NCBI RefSeq assembly: GCF_949628265.1
Contig: NC_088788.1
Location: 9,300,001-9,364,000 of the forward strand
Origin: Cloeon dipterum
Lineage: Eukaryota; Arthropoda; Insecta; Ephemeroptera; Baetidae
Reading direction: 5' to 3'
Length of the DNA: 64,000 nucleotides
Under the pieces are notes generated by a model, which was not told where the DNA came from, made no database searches, and was given only the letters and a program-made list of their open reading frames with translations. The translations under genes were made by a program, and so were the position numbers. Below, in pieces: positions 11,310-21,774 of this stretch (position 1 is its first letter; every line of letters begins with the position of its first letter).

Positions 11310-13814
11310 GCGTGCCGCGGTGCGGTGCTCTTGATTGTTGTTCGCGGTCCACGTGTGTGCGCGCCTCGAAATAGCGCTCGCTCAATGTGATTAGAGCGCG
11401 GTCCGTTCGGACACCTTTTATTTCGATCTGAGCGGCGGCGGCGCGCGTGTGTGTGTTGTATGTTGTGTTTCCCTATACGCGCGTCCACACCACACGTTGC
11501 ACCGCTGGATGCAGCCCGCGAGAGCACCGAAATAGACGGCCCCCGACCGACCGACCCACCGCCGCACATTGCATGCCCCTGCACTTTCCGCTGCTGAAAA
11601 TCCGACAAAACTCTCGTGTCCGACCGCAAACGATAAACTCCCAAATAAAATCCCATTCAAAAGCTTTGAGAGGAGAGTTTTGGCATTTTTATATAGGGGA
11701 ATAGAACCGAGCTTCCTTAATTTGCAATTTTAAATTCATTATTATTAAAATTACATTCAAGCACAGCAGCTAATTGACCTCGAATTTAGCAATTTTTACC
11801 GACTGAACGCAGTGACTATATTTTTATAAATTATTTTAAAACATTTCTGTATATTGCTATATTTAAATTGATTTCCTATTCCTATTTTGGTTGTCCTACA
11901 AAATTAATAAATATAAAGAATGGCTCAACACTCATAAAAAGTACAAAACACACTAAACCTTTTTTTAAACCTGAAAAATTTCATTCAATATCGACCAAAA
12001 AAATGATGGCTCAAATTCAGTTTTTAAACAAAACCAACTTATTTTTAAATAATAAATATATTTAACGTACATTTTTTATCAACGTGTTCATCTATATCTA
12101 TGAAGCTAGATTGCTTTGGTGTGGAGAGCCAAGTTTAAGAACGGTACACGAACTGTCCTTGTACGCCGCAAAAAGAGTTTCATTCCCGTCACCACGATTT
12201 TCCTCATTTGTCGATGATGTGTTCAGGTTGCACCTGACGAGGCAACCTTTTCCACACGCTCAGGTCACTGCCACCTAGGCAATCGTCACCCTTTACAGGT
12301 AAAAAACCATTAAATAGAGAGGAAATTGATGGGAAACGATCCGCTCCTTCGTAGCAGTATAATATTTTTTTGCTTCGATGAAAGCGTATAATTGTTAATT
12401 GTTATTCAATGTTATGGTAAACAACTTGAGAAATCAGTATAAAGATCGGGTTTAAAAATTAATTAGTGCAACGCTTATCAAATAATTGGTTTTTATTTAT
12501 AAGAACAAAGAATTATAATTTTACTGTTAATTAAATTCGTTTAGTAGAAAACAAATAGGAAAATGCCTCGTGTAATTTGGAGAACAAAAAGATTGGAGAG
12601 ATTTTGTGAGCTCGCCAGCATAATATATAATTTTATGTAAATGATAGAGGATGCTGCCTTCGCGAGTGTGTAATGCTATAAAGAGAGGAGTTAATACAGT
12701 TAGGTTGACATGCAAGCGAAGAGAGAGAGAGAGAAAGAGAGAAAGAGAGAGATTGAGAGAGCCGGCCGAGTCGAGAAAATAGCGAAAATAAGGCGCTTTA
12801 TCTGCTGCTTGCAATTCGCAGCTCGCGTGGAAACAACCAAAAATCGCGGCGGCTCTTCTTGCAGCATGTGTGTCGCGCCGACAATGCATTACAATTTACG
12901 ACACGTGACTCGACAATTATCAGCGACAGAGAGCGCATATGCCGTGTCTGGAATAATTAATTAAGCAGATAATGTGTATTTCCGCATTTCCGCCTATGCA
13001 GCTTTACTAAAACAAATCTGGAGCTTCAAAATATTTGGAAATCGACACAAAATTAATGAAAATGGGTTACTATTTTCAAATTAAAAAAAAAATTAAAATA
13101 TTTGCTGTACTGATAGCCGTATTTTTTTCATTTGGTAGGAATAAAAATATTAAATTTACATAAATACATACACCCAAAGCCTCTGAAAATAATTAAGTCA
13201 TTGTTTTGATGAAATTTATGAGAATCTGTCGATATTGTGTTTTATTTAATAAAAAGTAAAAGAAATAACCGAAATTAAACTGTGTAACAGTTCCGAAATA
13301 AGGAAAGATCAGAAACGAAGTCAGTGAATCTCGGCTTAGGTTGCGCTAAAAAAGGCACTCCATTCATTGCAAAAATTCACGCCATTGAAGAGGTTAGCGA
13401 ACCTTCAAGGATGATGAGCAAGAGCGGCGAACGAACCAGCAGTACTCGCTCACTTGCAACGCGCGTAATCCACTCCGTCTTTTGCACTACTCACGAGAAA
13501 TGGCTGTGCAACGATCGCGCCAACACAATTATATCTATATTCTGATCTTTTCACCCCTGACATACACGGACACAAACATGAATGGAATTGTATTTTTTTA
13601 AATATTATTCTTTATTTACATACAAGTCTTCTTCTTGCCAATTTTATCGCTAAACGGTTTTGAAAAGCCGGGATATTTTGCTTAAAATGCTTTTTTTTAA
13701 ATATTTGATTTTGCAGTGTATTGTTTTGAATTGTTCAAACTTTGATGCTCTGAGAACCAAAAATATATTTGAGAAAAAATTTTGATTGATGAAAAAATTA
13801 TTTGGAGCAATTTA
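11310..13814. other. Non-coding interval
   Basis: GC-rich blocks at about 11,310-11,660, 12,120-12,300, 12,660-12,970 and 13,320-13,550 are separated by AT-rich DNA. A GA-rich microsatellite lies at 12,720-12,761. I see no coding exon. Confidence 0.55.
12720..12761. repeat. GA-rich microsatellite
   Basis: Imperfect GAGA tract with AAG interruptions. In Drosophila such tracts bind GAGA factor, but whether that applies here is inference only. Confidence 0.85.
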
Positions 13815-14235
13815 CCAGTTGCATAAACCCTTAGTTATTGAAACCGCCAACAGATGGCGCAACCACAGACTTTCTTAAAAATTTTGTTTTAAGCGGTTTT
13901 AAGGCATTTCCGCTGCGATTTCAGACTCAATCTAGCTATTTTGCTTTTTTTTTAATTAATTTGCTTTTTTGACGTGCTGAAAACCAAAATCGGTTCAGCC
14001 ATTCGCCGTAGAAACGTTGGAAAATGTTTTTTATTTCAAAAAATAGTTTTTCACGATTCTACGGCGATTGGCTGAACCGATTTTGGTTTTCAGCACGTCA
14101 AAAGAAAGCATATTAAGTGAGGAATACCCAGTGACAGGATTGAGTCTGAAATCGCAGCGGAAGTGCCTTAAAAGAGAAAGTCTACGGTGGCGCCATCTGT
14201 TGGCGGCTTTGAACACTTGGGGTTTATGCAACTGG
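13815..14235. mobile_element. Foldback element with very long terminal inverted repeats (best copy)
   Basis: The left arm starts CCAGTTGCATAAACCC and the right arm ends with its reverse complement GGGTTTATGCAACTGG. Complementarity extends about 200 bp into each arm, through GACGTGCTGAAAACCAAAAT at 13,971-13,990 and its inverse near 14,080-14,100. Only a short AT-rich spacer separates the arms. The element has no coding capacity and would be mobilised in trans. Related copies occur at 23.4, 41.6, 44.3, 59.1 and 60.6 kb. Both arms carry a GATGGCGC-type motif (GGTGGCGCCATCTG in the right arm). A target-site duplication could not be settled. Confidence 0.85.
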
Positions 14236-14413
14236 TGAATTGTTTTGCAAAAATTAATTCGGAGATGAGGGATTTCTTAATTTGAAAATTGTAGGAATGA
14301 AAAATACAATAGGAAATCTTAATAAAAAAATAAGATGTATTTTAGAACTGTCTGCATAATGATTTGTTTTGAAATATTTTTTAATTAAAACAATTGATGA
14401 CCATGGAGAATAT

Positions 14414-14592
14414 TTTCCAATTTGATTCGTAACAAAAGCATGTTTTTTTTATTACTCCGGTGAGTTTGCATAAATCCGTGCGGGATGGTTGCCAAACAAT
14501 GCATCGAAACAAAAGCGTCCGTCACATTGCAGGTGCATAGGGTGCGTTTTAGTCTCGCGCGGGCTGGAGTTACGCGCAGCACATATACACAT
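14414..14592 (+). repeat. Duplicated block, copy A (partner at 18263-18450)
   Basis: Direct repeat of the block 3.85 kb downstream. It includes a run of 46 bases (14465-14510) identical in both copies, containing TAAATCCGTGCGGGATGG and ATGCATCGAAAC, and a further well-kept part ending in TAGTCTCGCGCGGGC and AGTTACGCGC. The flanking AT-rich DNA shared with the other copy (from about 13,786, interrupted by the foldback element) is much more diverged. No open frame is conserved, so a regulatory element or part of an older mobile element is more likely than a gene. Confidence 0.85.
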
Positions 14593-16379
14593 ATCGAATT
14601 AGGGCGCGTTACGCGAGGGCACGTGACGCCCGTCCGAGGTGCAGCTGTAGCGAAACATCGAAAAAAAGAGAGAGAGACGAGTGGCAGTTGCAGCATTGCA
14701 CTTTCTATATAATAAGTAGGTTTTCGGGAGGCGGCACAAGTGCATCTGCCGCGCACTGCACGTTTCGCGAAAAGCCCGCTTTTGCGCTTTTCCGCCTCAT
14801 TGCCGCGCGCGGACGATCCCCGCGGCCGCGGCCGCAGCGGAGGCTTAATTTCAAAATTCAACAAACAATTGGCTTTGCGGCACTTGACAGGCGTTTGGAC
14901 TCTCGGCCGAGCACATGTCGATGCGCAAAATACACTCGCGATCGCTTGCTGATGATGCGCAAATTTTTTCTGCCTTGTTTCACATGCACGGTCTTTGACA
15001 CTCTCTTAAATAAGCTGCTTCGAGCTTAGAAAAATCATAAAAATATCAAATTTTTTGCTTAAATTTTTACAAGACCAAGCTTGTTTCAATTTTAAAATTC
15101 ACATAAATTTAATTGCCAAATTATTTGGGACATTTTGCTCTGTAGTAAAATGATTTCAGAAAAAATGTAGGTGATTTTGTGAATTTTTTAGTTGAGGAAA
15201 AATTTATTATTTAAATCCGATATGCCAGATATTGCAAAATAATTATAAAATCGTACACCATGATATTTTCTATTGAATATTTCATTTAAAAACTCCATGA
15301 ATTGTTCAGAACACAAAATTAAAATAATTAATCTTAGGTTAGTGCAAATGGCGCGCCTTCAGTGCAACAAAAAGACAAAAAATTAAAAAAAATTTGCTAC
15401 CCAAAGAAATCATTTTCCAGGAATTCCCAACTCTTTCTTTAGACAAGATCCAAAATCAACCGTAAATAGAGTCAGTAAGTTTGAATAGGACGTGTCGACG
15501 CCACTTATTCCCGAGTTTCTCATGGGAGGAGTGTCGAGATGAGCGGCCCGGAAACGCGGGGATATTAACAACAAGCTGCATGTCATGCTTCTCGAGTTTC
15601 CAATGAGCGTACGTATGTATTTATGTATGTATATTCGAGCCAAAGGATGGATAGATGGATGGCTCGAGCTTTGCCCCTTGCACAGTTAACCAAACTCTTA
15701 GCCATATGAGTCGCTGTGGGCCGCACCACAGCCTCCTTGATAAATATTCCATTCATTTCTAATCGACTGACTATTTTATAATGAGTTTCATCGAATATAT
15801 ATTATGTTTGTTATAAAAATTCTAAATTTGGGAATTTTTTAACCAACTTTATCTGTTCCCTGATAATGAAAAGAGTTGGTGTCATATCATTTCCTCTTTA
15901 CATTTAATTATCTGGGAGCAGGAAAGGCTAAACGTGCAGCCTGTTTGTTTTTAAATGCTTTCCTTGCAATTAGGAATGTTTTTTCTCGTGCTTTTGCAAA
16001 TATTCGGACGCTTCAGCGGGAATTCAATCCGTTAATCGTGGTGGATTTATAAATTTTGTGAGTTTAAAATTAAGCCAAAAATTGTAGAATTTATTTTTTA
16101 ATGCATTTTTTACAATTTTTTGCTATTGATCCAGAGTTTGTTATCTAAAAATTGCCTACCAAGGCGAATTATGTGGATATTACAGTTTCATTGGCAATAA
16201 TTTTCCGGGCTTGCAAAAAATTAGGATGCTTTCAGGGGGTATTCAATCCGTTAATTGTTGAATAATTTAAATTCTGGTTGATTTTTAAAAGTTCTGAAAT
16301 ATACGGGAAAATCGAAATTCATGTAACGGGATTTTTTTCTGCGGCTTCTATTCATTTCACACGCGATTTTATTTAATTT
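14593..16379. other. Non-coding interval
   Basis: The GC-rich tail of the 14,450-15,010 block is followed by AT-rich DNA and a smaller GC block at 15,420-15,720. No exon or further repeat copy was recognised. Confidence 0.55.
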
Positions 16380-17420
16380 TTAACTCTTTCCGGAGAGGGT
16401 AAAGGTCAAAAAGCGCGGGTGCAGCCCTGCAGCTTGTCTGTGCAGGACTGGGTGCAGCTGGCAAATAATAAAATCGCGCCTCCAGCAGCAGCGGCGGCGG
16501 CGGCGGCGGCGGCGGAGGCGGTTGCCATGGGAACGCGTGCGAGGAGGGCCAGAGCGCCGAAAAGCAGGAAAACAGGTACTCACCTCTAATTGTGCTGGGC
16601 ATATCACTTGATGATCATGCCGCGGGTTCTAATCCTGAGTGCAATCTCGGCACGGAACACAAGAAATGCGTCGGTGGTGGAGAAGCAGAGAATAATAATA
16701 AAAAAAATAAAACAAAAATAATAATAATAGAAAAAAAGGGAAAAAATCCAGGCACAGTCGTATGTATAAAGTCACTGGGGGCTGCGAGCTGCGGGGCTCG
16801 GCTGCTGCACTCACTGTTGCACGGGATGCCGGATAGATAGAAAGAAGGATCACCTGGCCGCTCAACCCTGTGAGTCGGTCGGTCGGTTCACGACTGCCGG
16901 CTCTCGGCGTGCGGCACACAGCGCCCCTCCATCAACCCTAGCGGTATTAGGCAGCGCGCGGCGCGCGGCAGGCATTCCTCGGTCATTATCGGTCCATCCG
17001 CAGGTGGGGAGGAGCAGCCCTTGGAGCACCTTACGGTACCTTCCCCCTCCCAGGCTGTGCTCAGTGGTTCGTTCGCCGCCGCCGCCGCGCCTGCCTCGAC
17101 GAATGCATTGCACGCGAGACCGAAGAGTGTGGGTGGCGAATGCACCGTCGCCATCTGCCGGCGCGAGCACGCACCGCCCAAGGACGTTGACCCCTTTGTT
17201 TATGTCCTGTGTGAGGTTCGTCGGCCGACCGCCGCCGCAGCTGCTTCGCCGAGCGCGCCGCTTGGCGCCGCCACTGCATTGCTCACCGCACACGTGTCTG
17301 CCGCCTCCAAACCAACCGCCGGCCTCGCGAACCTCCTCCCGCGCGACCTCGCCGCCGGAAAATCCGCCTGCGGTGGGAAGATGACACTGAATTTTTCCAT
17401 GATTGATGAGATCATGGGAC
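16380..17420 (-). other. GC-rich island with minus-strand splice-donor-like sites
   Basis: One of the longest GC-rich islands in the window. It contains a (GGC)n tract at 16,491-16,519. Read on the minus strand, several strong donor-like sites occur: GAG|GTGAGTACC at about 16,583, AACA|GTGAGTG at about 16,820, and TGCG|GTGAGCAAT at about 17,285. This would fit alternative 5' untranslated exons of a gene transcribed leftwards, divergent from Hdc. The open frames (up to 148 codons) are Ala/Pro/Arg-rich and unrecognised, so no protein is called. Confidence 0.3.
16491..16519. repeat. (GGC)n triplet tract
   Basis: About nine GGC units in a GC-rich island, next to GCA repeats. Simple repeat. Confidence 0.85.
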
Positions 17421-17741
17421 GGAATTTATATTTTATTCATTATTCGCGGTATTTGAAACACAACTGAAAACAGTAAATAAAACCACGCACACACCAACAT
17501 TTTTTATGACACGTAATAAAATTAAAATTTACACGTCTTAAAACACAAACCATTAATACGCTGTATTGTAACTAACTGTTTTTTGTGTTTTATTCGAAAT
17601 TAAAAAAATGAGATGAGATCATGATGAAAGGGTTAATTTTTGGAATTGAAAATTTTTTGATCAAATAATCGACTGTTTTTCTCTGAGATGAGAGTTTGAT
17701 TTTATTTATTTAGACAAAAAATTAGCACGAAATTTTGAGCT

Positions 17742-17836
17742 ACACTAAAAAAACCAAAAACCTATGTCTAAAGTGGTCTAAATCCCTTAAAAGGTTGCCC
17801 GAAACCCTAAATAACTGTCAACAACGATAAAATTTG
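17742..17836 (+). repeat. Diverged direct repeat R1 (partner near 18478-18565)
   Basis: The segment ending TAAATAACTGTCAACA recurs about 730 bp downstream with the same order of short matches (CTAAATC, AAAGGT, then TAAATAACTGTCAACA). Similarity continues weakly into AAGGAT...TTTTATCC farther on. It flanks the duplicated block at 18263, suggesting local tandem duplication or an unrecognised repeat family. Confidence 0.55.
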
Positions 17837-18262
17837 TTTTAATAAAAATATTTTAGCCAGAGAATTAAACTTGAAATATGAAGGATACTTTTTTTATCCT
17901 CTTTTGTGTATAACTATAGTGAATTTTGTGTTAAAATGATGATTAGAAAATGAAAAAAATATCTTAAAATAAATATTTACAGATACATAATAGTTTTAAA
18001 TATTGCAATTTTTTTAATTCGTTGGTTTTTAAAAATTGTAATCCCAATCAGCGCTAAGTTCCTGATATGAAAAATTATTTGGAGCTATTTTTTTTCTGTG
18101 GAAGGGTATTTTTTAATTTAAAATTTTAGGGATGTAAAAAACTTAAGGGATATATTGGAAAAATCAGATGAAATTTAGGATTTCCTGCAAAAAGAGACGA
18201 TTTTCCTCGTGTTGAAATATTTATTATAAAAACAGTTCCGGACCATTCATAATAATTAAATA

Positions 18263-18450
18263 ATTTTCCAATTTCATACGTAACAAAAGCATGTTTCAAT
18301 GATTACTCAGGTGAGTTTTGCATAAATCCGTGCGGGATGGTTGCCAAACAATGCATCGAAACGGTGGCGTGCGTCACATTGCAGGTGCAGGTGCGTAAGG
18401 TGCGTTTTAGTCTCGCGCGGGCAGGAGTTACGCGCTGCACATTACATCGT
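18263..18450 (+). repeat. Duplicated block, copy B (partner at 14414-14592)
   Basis: Same-orientation copy of the block at 14,414. The 46-base core (18317-18362) is identical to copy A. The upstream AT-rich flank (from about 18,063) aligns loosely with the flanks of the foldback element at 13,815, as if this copy preserves the site without that insertion. Confidence 0.85.
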
Positions 18451-18477
18451 ATAGCGCACTTCCGAGCCACACCTATA

Positions 18478-18565
18478 AACCAAAATCCTATCTAACAACA
18501 TCTAAATCACTTGAAAGGTCTGATAAATATCATAAATAACTGTCAACATAGCTTTCTGTGCATTA
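18478..18565 (+). repeat. Diverged direct repeat R2 (partner of R1)
   Basis: Matches R1 through CTAAATC, AAAGGT and TAAATAACTGTCAACA, with many substitutions between. It lies directly after the duplicated block at 18263-18450. Confidence 0.55.
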
Positions 18566-21465
18566 ATTGATTTACCCAAAAAAATATAATCGGGAAAATT
18601 TGACTTTTGAATTAAGAAGGATTTCTTTTGTTATCCTTTTAGTACTACAAAAATATATATTTAACTCTAATTTTCAAATCTATTTTAGAGGATTAACGAA
18701 AATTGGACTCACAATTCTCTTATTGTTTTATTGCGTCATTTTATTTATTTATTTATTGTGTCTCGGGATGGAGCAGATTACCTCGTGGCAACGCGTATGC
18801 TTTTTAAAAATAGCGTTTTTGGTTTTAAAAAGATGATTTCAAAAGAAAATTTATCTAAACAGATTTTACATCGTCACAGCTATGTGAACTTGAAAATATT
18901 TCAGAATAATAGTAAGAAAATATACCAATTTTATTAAAAATTATAGAAAAATTCAAATAGCCATTCCTACCATACACCTCTAAGCTCTTTTAAAAAGTCA
19001 AAACCTCTTAAACTAAAAGTGCAATCCCCCCAAAAAATGTGGCTAGATAAGAATATATTAGTTAAAGGCAGTCAAAATCCATCTTAAAAAATTGCTTTAT
19101 TTATTTGTTGAAATTATAAATCTGCTGGGAACAATTTCATTCATCCTGGAAAAGGATTCAAAAGATTGAATTTTCAGATGAAATTTAAATTTCATTTCCG
19201 GTGTACAAACTTTGTTTAAACTATTATTGTGCTGTGTATTTGTTCTTTAGAAACTGTTGTAAAAAATTTACCAACGAAGTTTTCTTCCCCAAAGAATTAG
19301 ATAAGAGTTTTTGTTCTAAAAAAATGGGTTTTAGGTGGATAAGAAACTTATTTTCTAGGGTCCTTGTCTATTTTCCACCTGTATTTTTTGCCTTTTTTCA
19401 ATAAAAATTCATTAATCATACCTTTACACGGTTTAATTAAATAAAGGTGCATTTTCATGCTTTAAAAAAGCAAAAAATCGTTAATCAAAAAGTAATTGCT
19501 GATTTCAATTTAAGATGAAAGCTGAGAGCCATTTATATCGGTGAGCAGGCGATTAGTCAGATAAAGCGCCTCGTGCTAATGTGCAAAAAGGAGCAAAGGT
19601 CGAAGCTCCACCTCCTCCGCGCGCGGCTCCGTTGTGAGCTCACTCAGAAAACAGTTGTTGGCGCAGAGAAATGCTGTTGCAAGGCTGAGAGATCATTTTC
19701 ACGCTTTGCGCCTTTTGCAGTCGTGATTCACGGTCGTGCCCAACTCGAAATGAACCACCGAGAGAATAAATCGCGAACGCTAGAATGCTTTTCCGCGCGG
19801 CATCTCCTCTCTTCTTGAAATGCTCCCGCAACACCTGTTAAACGAACATGACCAACTGAATTTTTTTTTTAAAAAAAAATAACGCTCAACACACGTAATT
19901 TCAACGTTTATTCTTTTTCATTTTACAGGTTTGCCCGAAGAGGGTCATAAAAATATTGAAAAACCACTTTGCATTTATTGGCTGGGCGTGCAAATTGTTA
20001 ATTTCTCTCTTTCCGTGAGAGCGGCAATTTGTATAACATATTAATTCTTCGTGCAGGCTTAAAAAAAAACAATAATGTCTTAGTTAAACTTTAAAATTAA
20101 ATATTTTGGCTTTTTACTTAGATCATTTTTTTAATATTTGTGTACTCTAAAGGATCAGAACTTTTTGGAAAAAAATATTTTAATATTTTGAAACAAATTT
20201 GGCTTGTTAGAAACAAGTTATTTATTAAAATTACATTTTCTAATTGCTCTTATATGAAAACAAATATTAAATCTGTGTGATCTTTATAAAATATTTCATT
20301 CAAGGAGCTTTTTTAAAAATAAAAAACTTATAAATAAATTATGACTACAAAAAACTGGCAGTTTTGTAAGATCCTTTTGATTAATTGCATTTTAAGATTA
20401 TTATTTATTTTGTTTAAAAAAAATGAAACATTTAGCTTCTAAAACGTTCTTCTTGTTATCGTCGAGGGAGGAGAAAGGGGTGCGAGGGGTGCGAGGGAGG
20501 GACGAGAGACATAAATGCTGGTGCCTGCGGGGGACTGCAGCCAGTGACTCGCACGAAACGATCCTCAGGTGGCCCTCACCCCCGACACACACGCACGAAA
20601 CCCTCCAGCCAAGGTTTGTTCTCTTCAAAATCCATTAATTTTGCTTATACCAGTTGAGACAAGAGAAACACTTGAATAGTAAGATTAACGGTAGTTTTTA
20701 CAATCTCTTGCATTTTGTTTCCTTGCAAGCAGACTGTGCCGCTGGACAGATTTTCCGTGCATGTTGCATAGATCGTGCATCGTGACAATCGTGTGTGTGT
20801 ATCATTAAAAAGTGCCGCTCTTTAGAAATTTTAAACACACACTTAATTATTACTTTCATACTAATTTTCATTCCAGGAAAATGGAATTGGCACGTACATA
20901 TCAGACTAAATGTTATTTTGTTCTAAATTTTATATTTTTAATTAATTTTGCGTTAGAGGAAAAATACTATTATTAGGAATGCGGGGCTGGAACAGCTGCT
21001 GAACTCCATGAAAATGAGATATTCAATTATTCCTCAAAGAATTCCCACCAGCTTACATTCAGTGTTAATTTTCCACGCATGTAACTGTAAAATGAATTTT
21101 TTCGTTGCAATAATGGTAAATTGGCAAAGCATGTGATGGTGTAAAATATTATTAGTTTAAACAAGAAATATTTGCTGTTAGCGTTCGGAGGCATTCAGTT
21201 TTTCTCGAATTTAAAAATTAAACCTGAGTCTATTTCTTTCTTTGACATTATTTTTTTGTTAATTAATTTAAAATAATGTTCTATCTCCTAAATTTTACCA
21301 TTTGAAACCATTTAATAATCATTTTGTATACATTTTATGCCTTCTATTAGGTCCAGAAATTATTTTTAAAAATTTTCTTAATTTCTCCTTCCTCAAATTA
21401 AAGTTTATCCTTCGATTTCTAGCTATTAATTTTAATCAAAATATCAGAAATAAACAGAACAGGGC
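18566..21465. other. Non-coding upstream region of Hdc
   Basis: AT-rich sequence with GC-rich blocks at 19,550-19,850 and 20,450-20,800. No exon was recognised. As the nearest 3 kb upstream of Hdc it probably contains part of that gene's control region, but no specific factor site could be defended. Confidence 0.45.
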
Positions 21466-21470
21466 TCAGT
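21466..21470 (+). promoter_or_regulatory. Possible Hdc initiator (TCAGT)
   Basis: TCAGT matches the arthropod initiator core. It lies about 300 bp upstream of the Hdc start codon, at the transition from AT-rich to GC-rich sequence. No TATA box precedes it and the downstream promoter element position is a poor match. The motif is short, so the call is weak. Confidence 0.2.
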
Positions 21471-21774
21471 TTTGCCAGTGTTCACGGCAGAGAAGTAGGC
21501 TAATCTCGGGGAGCGGTGCAGCCGCAGCCGGCGTCGTTATATTTTTCGTTCTTACTGCCGGCTGCGATGGGGAGCGGTCGGTGCATGCAACGTTGGGGCT
21601 CGTGGGGGCAGCGCGGGAAGCCCTCTAAAACTGGCCTCGACAATGCGCGACAAGGACTCGCGTGACAATTAACAGACAGTTTCGGTCCGTCCGCAGGAGC
21701 AGCAACATCAGCTTACCGAACTGAGAAGAAACTAAGAAGCAAAAAAGTAAGAAAGGGCAAACGAGACAACCGTC

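Noticed and set aside
17021-17467. 148-codon plus-strand open frame in the 17 kb GC island
   Set aside because: Ala/Pro-rich, overlapped by equally long frames on the minus strand, no domain. CG-rich DNA is poor in stop codons.
19685-19703. Sequence resembling the bantam microRNA (GAGATCATTTT)
   Set aside because: Matches only part of the mature sequence and no hairpin forms around it.
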